Under the pieces are notes generated by a model, which saw nothing but the letters and a program-made list of their open reading frames with translations, was not told the origin of the DNA and ran no database searches. From NCBI GenBank assembly GCA_902803255.1, contig CADCPG010000207.1, positions 1 through 21,277 on the forward strand: a stretch of DNA of 21,277 nucleotides, read 5' to 3'. The DNA comes from an uncultured Ruminococcus sp. (GTDB taxonomy: Bacteria > Bacillota > Clostridia > Oscillospirales > CAG-272). Below are positions 15,429 through 21,277 of this stretch, one piece after another (position 1 is the first letter of the stretch; each line of letters starts with the position of its first letter). The position numbers and the translations under genes are program-made.

Positions 15429-16724
15429 TCATATGATATCGGTCGCGATGCCCGCGGCCTCGAGCTTGCCGCGGCCGATCAGTCTGTTCTCCGTCCTTTC
15501 GAGCCTGCCTTCGACCCGGTTTCCGCCGACCGCTCCGGGATCTTCCCGGAATTCAAACAGGCGGTTGAGCGCGATGCCTCCGCCGGACTGCTTTCCGCCG
15601 CGCTTTCCGACTCCCGCCACCTCCGAGATCTCGACCGTCCTGCGGCTTTTGTCCCGCATCCTCGACAGGTGGACGATTATGTCTATCGCCGAGGCGATCT
15701 GTGCCCTTACGGCGTCGAGGGGGATCGACGGTCCGCCCTGCAGCACCATCGTCTCGAGCCTCGTGAACATATCCGCGGAAGAATTAGCGTGGCCGGTCGA
15801 GATCGAGCCGTCGTGGCCTGTGTTCATCGCCTGGAGCATATCCAGCGCCTCCGGGCCCCTGACCTCGCCCACGATGATCCTCTCCGGCCTCATCCTGAGC
15901 GAAGCCCTGATGAGTTCCGATATGCCGACCCTGCCGCTTCCCGAACTGTTGGCGTTTCTTGTCTCGAGCCGCACGAGGTTCGGGATTCCCCTTATGCTCA
16001 GTTCCGCGCTGTCCTCAATAGTGATGATGCGCTCGTCGGGCGGTATGCATCCGGTCAGCGCTCCGAGAAAGGTCGTTTTTCCCGAACCGGTGCCTCCGCT
16101 TATGAAGATATTGTATTTCGCCTTTACCAGCAGGCTCAGCGCTTCAGCCGCCTGTTCGGTGAGTGAACCGAGCGAGATGAGCCTTGCCAGCGTCATCGGA
16201 TCCGACGGGAACCTCCTGACCGTCATGACCGCTCCGTCGACCGACAGCGGCGGCAGCACGACGTTCACCCGTGCGCCGTCAGGCAGCCTCGTGTCTACGA
16301 CGGGATTCGCCCTGTTTACTTCCCTTCCGGCAAGCCCGACTATTCTCTGGATAATGTCCTCCAGAGTCTTTTCGTTCTCGAATCTCACTCCGCACGGCTC
16401 GACGCGCCCGCCGCGCTCGACGAACACCCTGTCCGCGCCGTTGACCATGATCTCAGTGATCTCCGGGTCCTCGAGCAGCGGGTCTAGCGGTCCGAATCCG
16501 CGCATGCTCCCGAAGATCCCCGACGCCAGCGCGCTTATCTCCTTCGGGGAGAGTTTCAGGGCTATCTCGGGGCACGCCCTCAGTTCCTTTTCTATCCTCT
16601 CCCCGAGTTCGGAGTCGGACAGCGATACCGTGGCGCTCTTCAGATCCTCCCTTATCCCGGCCGCCGCGCGCGCGACCGCATCAGACCCCGCGGGGGCCGC
16701 GGACTTATCTTTTGTCAGTTCCAT
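15429..16724 (-). CDS. tadA: TadA/CpaF secretion ATPase
   Basis: 431 residues; hexameric cytoplasmic ATPase of the type II/IV secretion family that powers Flp pilus assembly. Visible motifs: GFGPLDPLLEDPEITEIMVN (76-95), the TadA/CpaF N-terminal signature; NPVVDTRLPDGARVN (140-154); Walker A GGTGSGKTT (210-218, K216); ITIEDSAEL (234-242) Asp box; RMRPERIIVGEVRG (277-290), Walker B with E287; and the His box HDGSISTGHANS (304-314). All catalytic residues are intact. The ATG at 16724 lies inside the tadZ-like gene, a 10-nt overlap (ATGGAACTGA), so translation is probably coupled; GAGG lies 10 nt upstream. The C-terminal tail (about 380-431) is Gly/Arg-rich and a little longer than in many homologues. 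Confidence 0.96.
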   Translation of the reverse strand: MELTKDKSAAPAGSDAVARAAAGIREDLKSATVSLSDSELGERIEKELRACPEIALKLSPKEISALASGIFGSMRGFGPLDPLLEDPEITEIMVNGADRVFVERGGRVEPCGVRFENEKTLEDIIQRIVGLAGREVNRANPVVDTRLPDGARVNVVLPPLSVDGAVMTVRRFPSDPMTLARLISLGSLTEQAAEALSLLVKAKYNIFISGGTGSGKTTFLGALTGCIPPDERIITIEDSAELSIRGIPNLVRLETRNANSSGSGRVGISELIRASLRMRPERIIVGEVRGPEALDMLQAMNTGHDGSISTGHANSSADMFTRLETMVLQGGPSIPLDAVRAQIASAIDIIVHLSRMRDKSRRTVEISEVAGVGKRGGKQSGGGIALNRLFEFREDPGAVGGNRVEGRLERTENRLIGRGKLEAAGIATDII

Positions 16725-17788
16725 AATGTCAGTGCCTCAAGCGCTTCGCGCGACGCCGACGCCACGCGGCGGTAGAGATCTGGACCTCCTCCGAGTCTGA
16801 CTGTCTCAGCCGCCGCACGTCCGCCCGCCGCTCCTCCGACGGACCTGCTTTTGTTTATCAGAGTGCGTATCTTTCCTTCGAGCGGGACGCCGGACATCAT
16901 CTCCGCGTCGCGCAGAGCCCTTTTCGCCTCTCCCAGCAGCCGCTCCGGATCTCTGCCTTCTTCGGCGACGAGAACGATGACGTCGCAGATCCCGAACAAT
17001 GCTCTCTCCCTTGCCCCGAATGCCGCCGGCAGGTCGACCGCGACCGTCCCGAACATCTCCGAAAGAGTCCCGACGAGCAGCGACGTCTCGTCGGGGCCGA
17101 GGCTGTCGAGATCGGCCGGCCTCTGCGCGCTCCCTACCGTGAACGCTCCGCTTCCTCCCGGATCGGGGCTCACGCAGCCCTCGAGCCTTGACACAAGGTC
17201 CCCGCCGTGTTTCGAGAGCAGCGCGAAGATCATGTCGGTAAGCCCGCACCCGCCGGCCGGTTCGGGCATTCCGCTGCCTCCGCGCAGCGGGTCGAGCGAC
17301 AGCCACAGGCTGCGCACCCCTGAACGCGCCGCCGAGCGGGCGGCCGCCGCGGCGGATACCGTCGTCGCTCCGGCGCCTCCCGACACCGGCATGAAGAGAA
17401 CGCAGCTTCCCTTTTTGCCGCCCGCGGCAGAACCTGCCGCGGCGTTTCCGGCCGACTCCCTGACGAAGAGCCTGTATATCTCCTCTGTTCCCGCATATTT
17501 GTATACCGCCGGTATCCCGGGGAAGCCGGCCTCTTCCCGCTGTTCGCTCAGGATACAGACACCGCGGCTTCCACCCGGATCCCCGGATCCCGCTATCGTC
17601 CCGAAAAACGCCGGATCGGCCGCCACGAGCGTCCCGCGGCGCTTCTCCGCCCTGAGGCTCTCCTCCGCCGCCTCCGGCGACGCGAATGCGCTTATCTCGC
17701 ATTCGCCCGGATGCTTTCTCTCGAGCGAAGACGCAAGCCTCGCGGCAAAGCCGCCGTCCTCAGTGATCAGGATTATTTTTCTTCTCAA
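16715..17788 (-). CDS. tadZ: TadZ/CpaE-like ParA/MinD-family ATPase with altered P-loop
   Basis: 357 residues; cytoplasmic or membrane-associated localisation factor expected to position the Tad machine at a pole or focus. The N-terminal part (1-110) is an atypical receiver-like domain (RRKIILITEDGGFAARLASS). A ParA/MinD-like domain follows: P-loop region MPVSGGAGATTVSAAAAARS (133-152), SLWLSLDPLRGG (160-171), TVAVDLPAAFG, and DVIVLVAEEGRDPERLLGEA. The P-loop lacks both the deviant signature Lys (Ser in VSGG) and the usual Lys before TT (Ala in GATT). CpaE proteins often carry GAST, but most keep the KGG lysine, so ATPase activity is doubtful. The start is TTG at 17788 with GGAGG (17794-17798) 5 nt upstream; no better codon is near. 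It begins 1 nt after the kinase stop and overlaps tadA by 10 nt. Confidence 0.85.
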   Translation of the reverse strand: MRRKIILITEDGGFAARLASSLERKHPGECEISAFASPEAAEESLRAEKRRGTLVAADPAFFGTIAGSGDPGGSRGVCILSEQREEAGFPGIPAVYKYAGTEEIYRLFVRESAGNAAAGSAAGGKKGSCVLFMPVSGGAGATTVSAAAAARSAARSGVRSLWLSLDPLRGGSGMPEPAGGCGLTDMIFALLSKHGGDLVSRLEGCVSPDPGGSGAFTVGSAQRPADLDSLGPDETSLLVGTLSEMFGTVAVDLPAAFGARERALFGICDVIVLVAEEGRDPERLLGEAKRALRDAEMMSGVPLEGKIRTLINKSRSVGGAAGGRAAAETVRLGGGPDLYRRVASASREALEALTLWN

Positions 17789-17789
17789 T

Positions 17790-19937
17790 TCAGCCTCCGA
17801 TCCCGTTATGCCGGTGAATGAGGTACGCGGTACCGCGGTAGCGGCGGTCCGGATTCGGGGACATCGCGAGCGAAAGGTATTTTTCGGCTTCCGGCCCGGC
17901 CTTCGCGGTCCCGCTTCCGAACACCAGCGGGTCGCTTCCGCCTCCCGCGATGCGCGACGTCCTCGCGGGCGCGTCGGGCGGGATCTTTCCGGTGAGCAGA
18001 TACCAGCACACCGCCGCGAGCGAATAGCTGTCGGAAGCGCTCATAAAAGTTCCGGCGCATGCGTTCCCGGCGTGTGATACGCCCGTCCTGTCAGGATAGT
18101 ACGCCTCCGGAGGTGAAAAACCGGGCGTGATGCTCCCGAACCCGCAAAGCCTTCTGGGGAAATGGATCGCCGCGGGGTACAGAAGACGGAATCCCTCCCT
18201 TGTGACGACGAGCGTCGACGGACCGACGTTCCCGAAGCCGGGGATCTCCCCGTCCGGGACGGCGCGGACACATTCCTCCCGGGCGACCCTGCAGAGAAAA
18301 GCGGCGACGCCGGTCAGCGCCTCGCATATCTCCGGCCACCCGAGCCTGCCCGCCGTCCCGGGAGAATCGCGGAGGAGCTTCCCCTCCGGCTTTTTACAGA
18401 CATAATAGACCGTCCCGTTTTCACTGAAGACGTCGGTGATGCCCGCGAATCCCGGAACGCTTCCGAATGACGCGTATCTCTGCATGGCGCTCCCGGCGGC
18501 CGATACGCCGTCGCGGAAATCGGGTTCCGAACTTATGAGCGTGTATCCGTCGGGCGCACGCGAACATCTGCCTCTCGGCATGTATTCGCAGACCGACACC
18601 TCCGTATCCAGGGAAAGGTCTTCGGCTTCGTATTCTAGGCAGGCCCCGGCTCGTCTGCAGCCGGGTCTTAACGTATACCTGCCCCGTAGAATGGTCCCGG
18701 GCGGCAGCGCGCCGCTCTGTCCGGGCAATATGAGCCCGGAAGCGGGCGCCGGACTCCCGGCGCGTTCCCGCTGACGGCCCGGGGCATCGACTGAAGAGTT
18801 CTTCCCGCTCTTCCTCCCCTTCCGTTCCCCGCATCTGCCCGGGAAAGATGAGATATCGAGCCCTGACTCCGCCGCCGCCCCGGCGAGGGCGTCGCCGAAC
18901 ATCTCCGCGGAACCGAATCTGTCCTCGGGAGCATAGCTCATGGCCTTTTCAACAGTTCTTCTGATCTTCACGGGTATGCGGTCGCACTCTTCGCGCGAGA
19001 ACAGCGTCGCGCCGGCCTCACCAGGCTGCGCATCGGGCGGTCTTCGCGCCGTCAGCGCCGCGAACAGAGTTGCGCCCAGCGAGTAGACGTCGCACAGCAT
19101 CCGCTTTGACGAAGGAAGCGTCTGCCCCCCGGGCTGCGGAAGCATGCCGCGAAACCCCGGCAGCTTCTGCTTTTTGCACAGTTCGGGGGCCGAATACCCT
19201 TCCTTGAACACCGCGCCCGGCTCTCCGGAAAGGCCGGCGCGCAGTTCAGCCGCTCCGAAGTCAATCAGTTTTATTCCTTTATATCCCGGCGTCTCCGACG
19301 ACTCCGCACGAATCCCGGCGGAAGGCCACGTGGCGCCGTTTCGGTTATCATTGACAAGAATGATGTTGTCCGGTGCTATATCGAGGTGGACTATCCCGCG
19401 CCGGTGAAGGCGCGAGACGATACGGCAGACTCCGTACACGGTCTCCGCCGCTTCGGCGGGCCCGGTACCGCCGCGTGATATCCTCGCGGCAAATGTCTCC
19501 CCCTCGATGTATTCCATAACGATATATGCCGTTCCGTTCTCGCTGAAACAGTCGTATATCTCGCAGCCCGCCTCGCCCGCGGCGGCGCAGGCCGCCGCGG
19601 CTTCGGACAGGAACTTTTTTCTGCGAAGAGAGAACTCTTCGCGGGAGCGCGGAGAAGTCGATTCGACGGTCAGCTCGTCACCGGAGCGCCCCACCATACC
19701 GGGCGGAAACAGCTCCTTGACGGCCACCGCAGAACCCCTCAAGGTATCGAAACCGCGGTAAACGATCCCGAAGCCCCCTTCTCCGGCTCCTGTTCCGACA
19801 TAATACCTGCCGTGCAGCAGAGTTCCCGGACGCAGATGTCCCTCGGGCACGGGAAGACAGCCCACAGAGTTCCCGCATGCCGGACAGACATCGAAAATGT
19901 CCGGAAATTCCGCAAAACAATAGAAACATCTCCTCAT
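17790..19937 (-). CDS. Zinc-ribbon Ser/Thr protein kinase fused to a second, degenerate kinase domain
   Basis: 715 residues. N-terminal zinc ribbon: C4-x2-C7 and C18-x2-C21. Kinase domain 1 (about 42-350) is complete: G-loop GAGEGGFG (50-57), VAVKE Lys74, catalytic loop HLDIAPDN (H184, D186, N191; Leu replaces the HRD Arg), DFG 226-228, APE 250-252. A basic, disordered linker (about 360-405) leads to domain 2 (about 412-712), which aligns well (LPPGTILRGRYTL; SDSYSLAAVCWYLLTGKIPP) but has C450 for the VAIK Lys, FGNVGPST for HLDIAPDN (Asn570 at the Asp position, Thr575 at the Asn), and YPA (587-589) for DFG. It is therefore a pseudokinase. No membrane span or PASTA repeats were found. ATG at 19937 is chosen because the earlier frame overlaps the FHA gene, which ends 7 nt upstream. 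Domain 1 probably phosphorylates threonines read by the two FHA proteins (inference). Confidence 0.9.
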   Translation of the reverse strand: MRRCFYCFAEFPDIFDVCPACGNSVGCLPVPEGHLRPGTLLHGRYYVGTGAGEGGFGIVYRGFDTLRGSAVAVKELFPPGMVGRSGDELTVESTSPRSREEFSLRRKKFLSEAAAACAAAGEAGCEIYDCFSENGTAYIVMEYIEGETFAARISRGGTGPAEAAETVYGVCRIVSRLHRRGIVHLDIAPDNIILVNDNRNGATWPSAGIRAESSETPGYKGIKLIDFGAAELRAGLSGEPGAVFKEGYSAPELCKKQKLPGFRGMLPQPGGQTLPSSKRMLCDVYSLGATLFAALTARRPPDAQPGEAGATLFSREECDRIPVKIRRTVEKAMSYAPEDRFGSAEMFGDALAGAAAESGLDISSFPGRCGERKGRKSGKNSSVDAPGRQRERAGSPAPASGLILPGQSGALPPGTILRGRYTLRPGCRRAGACLEYEAEDLSLDTEVSVCEYMPRGRCSRAPDGYTLISSEPDFRDGVSAAGSAMQRYASFGSVPGFAGITDVFSENGTVYYVCKKPEGKLLRDSPGTAGRLGWPEICEALTGVAAFLCRVAREECVRAVPDGEIPGFGNVGPSTLVVTREGFRLLYPAAIHFPRRLCGFGSITPGFSPPEAYYPDRTGVSHAGNACAGTFMSASDSYSLAAVCWYLLTGKIPPDAPARTSRIAGGGSDPLVFGSGTAKAGPEAEKYLSLAMSPNPDRRYRGTAYLIHRHNGIGG
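17794..17798 (-). promoter_or_regulatory. Shine-Dalgarno site that fixes the TTG start of tadZ
   Basis: GGAGG on the minus strand, 5 nt before TTG (17788-17786), lying within the last codons of the kinase gene. It decides the start, because no in-frame ATG or GTG lies close. Confidence 0.75.
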
Positions 19938-19944
19938 AACATCG

Positions 19945-20904
19945 TCACTCCATGCTCCAGGAAAATTCATTGCCGCACAGCGGTACGAGACAATACTTAC
20001 CACCTCCGATCTCGATCACGTCTCCGCGCTCGACGGCAGTATGGTGCAGGATGATCCTGTCCTTGCAGTAGACAAGACCGCTGCCTTCTCCGGCATCGAC
20101 GTAAAATTTGCGTTCCCTTGGATCGTATATCACATATGCGTGTTTCGTTCCCGAAACGCGATCATCCAAACAAAGCGGGATATCGTTCGAAACAGATCTC
20201 CCTATCGAATTCCTTCCGGGGAGGATCTCGAAACTTTTCCCGAAATACGGTCCCGCGACGCCCACGAGCCAGCCCGCGAGCGGCTTCGTATTCCCGGCGT
20301 CGGACGGCACGAAGCCGAACATGCCGAGCGTCTTCCCGCAGACCGCCCCGACGCCGGGGCATGTCGCGGCGGCTCCCGGCGGGAGATCTCTCCGGCCCCG
20401 CGGTGCGCTCGCCGCCGGTATTTCTTCCGCCGGTATTTCTTCCGCCTGCTCTTCCGATTTCTCTTCCATTACTGTCTCTTCGGCGTCCGCGCTCTGCGTC
20501 TGGCGTCCTCCTCCGGCAGGTGACAGTGGAACACTCATCCTTTCCGGCGTTATGCTGAAGCTCACCGGCACGGCATTTCCTCCCTCGCGTTCTCCCGGCT
20601 CCGACAGAGCGTTACTGCCGAGCAGTTTCCTTATCTCAGATGGACTGAGTATCTCGGTCGGCTCGCATATGCTCTCGACGCATGATGCGGACGGCGCATC
20701 GCTCTCTTCAGCTGTCCGGCGTTTCTTTACTCTTCCGCTTCCCCTTCCGCGGGCTCCCGCGGCGGGTCTTTTCGGTGGATCCCCGGAGTCAGGTACGGAC
20801 GCGGCGGGGATCCGCTCTTTTGCACCGCCGCTCCCGCAGTGGGGGCACGACGGATAGACATCGGCGTCGTAATAGTGGCCTTCCACACATCTCGTTACTT
20901 TCAT
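19945..20904 (-). CDS. Zinc-ribbon FHA domain protein (first gene of the Tad operon)
   Basis: 319 residues, cytoplasmic (no signal or membrane segment). The N-terminus MKVTRCVEGHYYDADVYPSC continues PHC, a zinc-ribbon-like motif (C6, H10, C20, C23) common in clostridial FHA proteins. A long, low-complexity Pro/Ser/Glu/Arg linker (about 25-205) has Thr residues in acidic settings (EPTEIL at 81-86, AEETVMEE at 141-148) that could be phosphoacceptors. The C-terminal FHA domain (about 211-308) shows PGRNSIGRSVSNDIPLCLDD (229-248), VSGTKHAYV (250-258) and RGDVIEIGG; the Arg/Ser/His positions that define the FHA fold are present. ATG at 20904 has GAAGGG about 9 nt upstream. The stop is 7 nt before the kinase gene, so reader and writer are co-translated. 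A GarA-like self-inhibited switch is possible but unproven. Confidence 0.88.
   Translation of the reverse strand: MKVTRCVEGHYYDADVYPSCPHCGSGGAKERIPAASVPDSGDPPKRPAAGARGRGSGRVKKRRTAEESDAPSASCVESICEPTEILSPSEIRKLLGSNALSEPGEREGGNAVPVSFSITPERMSVPLSPAGGGRQTQSADAEETVMEEKSEEQAEEIPAEEIPAASAPRGRRDLPPGAAATCPGVGAVCGKTLGMFGFVPSDAGNTKPLAGWLVGVAGPYFGKSFEILPGRNSIGRSVSNDIPLCLDDRVSGTKHAYVIYDPRERKFYVDAGEGSGLVYCKDRIILHHTAVERGDVIEIGGGKYCLVPLCGNEFSWSME
20414..20443 (-). repeat. 15-bp in-frame tandem duplication in the FHA linker
   Basis: The unit GCCGGTATTTCTTCC occurs twice in tandem on the plus strand, encoding the doubled EEIPA in AEEIPAEEIPA of the FHA protein. It is an exact, in-frame duplication within a disordered acidic linker, so length variation would be tolerated. 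Confidence 0.8.
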
Positions 20905-20909
20905 TGCTG

Positions 20910-20987
20910 TTATCCCTTCCCGGATCCGTGACCTTCGAGGCAGCAGCCGGAAGTCTCCGGGCCCGGCTTTGTTAACATTTTGTTCAT
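20910..20987 (-). CDS. Possible 25-codon upstream ORF in the Tad operon leader
   Basis: Minus strand ATG at 20987 to TAA at 20910 encodes 25 residues beginning MNKMLTKPGPE and containing CC. The ATG lies only a few nt after the predicted transcription start (near 20989-20991), so it would be nearly leaderless, and it has no good Shine-Dalgarno. Its stop is 5 nt before the FHA gene ATG and overlaps the spacer of that gene's ribosome-binding site. No homology is recognised. It could be chance. Confidence 0.25.
   Translation of the reverse strand: MNKMLTKPGPETSGCCLEGHGSGKG
20945..20968 (-). promoter_or_regulatory. Hairpin in the Tad operon 5' leader
   Basis: On the minus strand AGCCGG pairs with CCGGCT around a 12-nt loop, within the roughly 85-nt leader and before the ribosome-binding site of the first gene. 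There is no U-tract, so it is not a terminator. It may be simple leader structure. Confidence 0.35.
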
Positions 20988-20996
20988 CTGCCCGTA

Positions 20997-21025
20997 ATTA
21001 TATCGCAACTTTTGCCACTTGTCAA
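20997..21025 (-). promoter_or_regulatory. Consensus sigma-A-type promoter of the Tad operon
   Basis: Minus strand: -35 TTGACA (21020-21025), 17-nt spacer, -10 TATAAT (20997-21002). Both hexamers match consensus exactly and the spacing is ideal. An AT-rich stretch (about 21030-21060) sits upstream like an UP element. Transcription should start near 20989-20991, giving a leader of about 85 nt before the FHA gene ATG at 20904. No other strong promoter was seen before the genes downstream in the operon. Confidence 0.9.
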
Positions 21026-21028
21026 GTG
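21016..21028. promoter_or_regulatory. 13-bp perfect palindrome covering the -35 box (candidate operator)
   Basis: CACTTG-T-CAAGTG, a 6-1-6 perfect inverted repeat, contains the whole -35 hexamer of the Tad operon promoter. A dimeric repressor bound here would block RNA polymerase. No regulator gene is present in the window, so the binder is unknown. Confidence 0.5.
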
Positions 21029-21172
21029 CTTTTTTGAACAAAAACCGAATTATTTTTTAACAGTTTGTTTCTGAGAAATTAATGCGAAATTCCGGAGAAA
21101 TCAACTGTCACATACACCGTCCTTCCCCGGCGGTTTCCTGTTTTTTCGCTCCGGTGATCTTAACCGGAACAA

Positions 21173-21201
21173 AAAAACCGCGGCCAAAAACCGCGGTTTT
21201 T
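21173..21201. terminator. Strong bidirectional intrinsic terminator
   Basis: AAAAACCGCGG (21173-21183), 7-nt loop, CCGCGGTTTTT (21191-21201). On the minus strand the stem is followed by TTTTTTT (from 21177 down to 21171), and on the plus strand by TTTTTCTTTCT. It probably ends a gene lying beyond the right edge and shields the Tad promoter. The rest of 20905-21277 holds the leader, promoter and AT-rich DNA; between 21202 and 21277 I see no convincing gene. Confidence 0.88.
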
Positions 21202-21277
21202 CTTTCTGATTTTTCTGTTATCCCGGAACGGATGACAGTGACCCGTCATCGCAGAGTCAATATCACGGAGGCGCGCC

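Noticed and set aside
15112..16800. 562-codon plus-strand open frame opposite tadA and tadB
   Set aside because: It is antisense to intact tadA with Walker motifs, and is low-complexity Ser/Pro-rich. Shadow frame.
21066..21108. Second promoter upstream of the Tad operon (TTGATT-17-TAATTT)
   Set aside because: The -10 matches poorly and the consensus promoter downstream explains the operon better.
21151..21167. CCGGT/ACCGG inverted repeat near the right edge
   Set aside because: Short stem, no U-tract on either strand and no position relative to a promoter that suggests an operator.
21246..21277. Possible 3' end of a minus-strand gene entering from the right
   Set aside because: Only nine codons before a TGA are visible, which is too little to support a coding call, although the terminator beyond it would fit.
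1..21277. CRISPR arrays, tRNAs, insertion sequences, phage or toxin-antitoxin genes
   Set aside because: Looked for spaced direct repeats, tRNA-like cloverleaf sequences, transposase motifs and terminal repeats; none seen.

Overview
The window comes from a GC-rich, low-redundancy genome that looks like a monoderm Firmicute (class Clostridia, probably an uncultured gut lineage). The grounds are strong AAGGAGG-type Shine-Dalgarno sites, GTG and TTG starts, consensus sigma-A-type promoters, and protein families typical of Clostridia: a Flp1-like pilin, DUF6382-FHA, a DUF5702-like protein, a WG-repeat protein and TrmK. Taxonomy is inferred from protein flavour only. Every gene I can support lies on the minus strand, so genes read from right to left. 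The many long plus-strand open frames are shadows of these GC-rich genes.

Right part to centre (about 21000 down to 3366): one apparent operon of about 17.5 kb. It starts at a perfect TTGACA-17-TATAAT promoter (20997-21025) whose -35 box sits inside a 13-bp palindrome. Gene order is: FHA protein with an N-terminal zinc ribbon; tandem Ser/Thr kinase-pseudokinase; TadZ/CpaE-like ATPase; TadA ATPase; TadB; TadC; Flp1-like pilin; TadE-like pseudopilin; very large DUF5702/TadG-like protein; second TadE-like protein; A24 prepilin peptidase; TPR + WG-repeat membrane protein; DUF6382-FHA protein; and trmK (tRNA m1A22 methyltransferase). Several genes overlap by 4 or 10 nt or are a few nt apart. This is a monoderm Tad (tight adherence/Flp) pilus machine bracketed by a phospho-signalling module: a kinase plus two FHA phosphothreonine readers. 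No secretin, CpaB/RcpC or obvious TadD is present. The TPR + WG-repeat protein is a candidate for the TadD position.

Left part (about 3200 down to 1): a second transcription unit from another near-consensus promoter (TTGATA-17-TATAAT), whose transcript would begin with a stem-loop. It encodes a PPP-type metallophosphatase homologue with most catalytic residues replaced, a pyridoxamine kinase, a class I mannose-6-phosphate isomerase (manA), and, after 182 nt, the N-terminal part of a phosphoglucomutase/phosphomannomutase cut off by the window edge.

The right edge (21030-21277) holds AT-rich promoter-upstream DNA and a strong bidirectional terminator (21173-21201) that isolates the Tad operon from whatever lies beyond. 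I saw no tRNA, rRNA, CRISPR array, insertion sequence or phage signature. The most unusual elements are the kinase-pseudokinase/FHA-Tad combination, the catalytically degenerate phosphatase, the palindrome over the operon promoter, and the GGAA-repeat ribosome-binding region in front of tadC.
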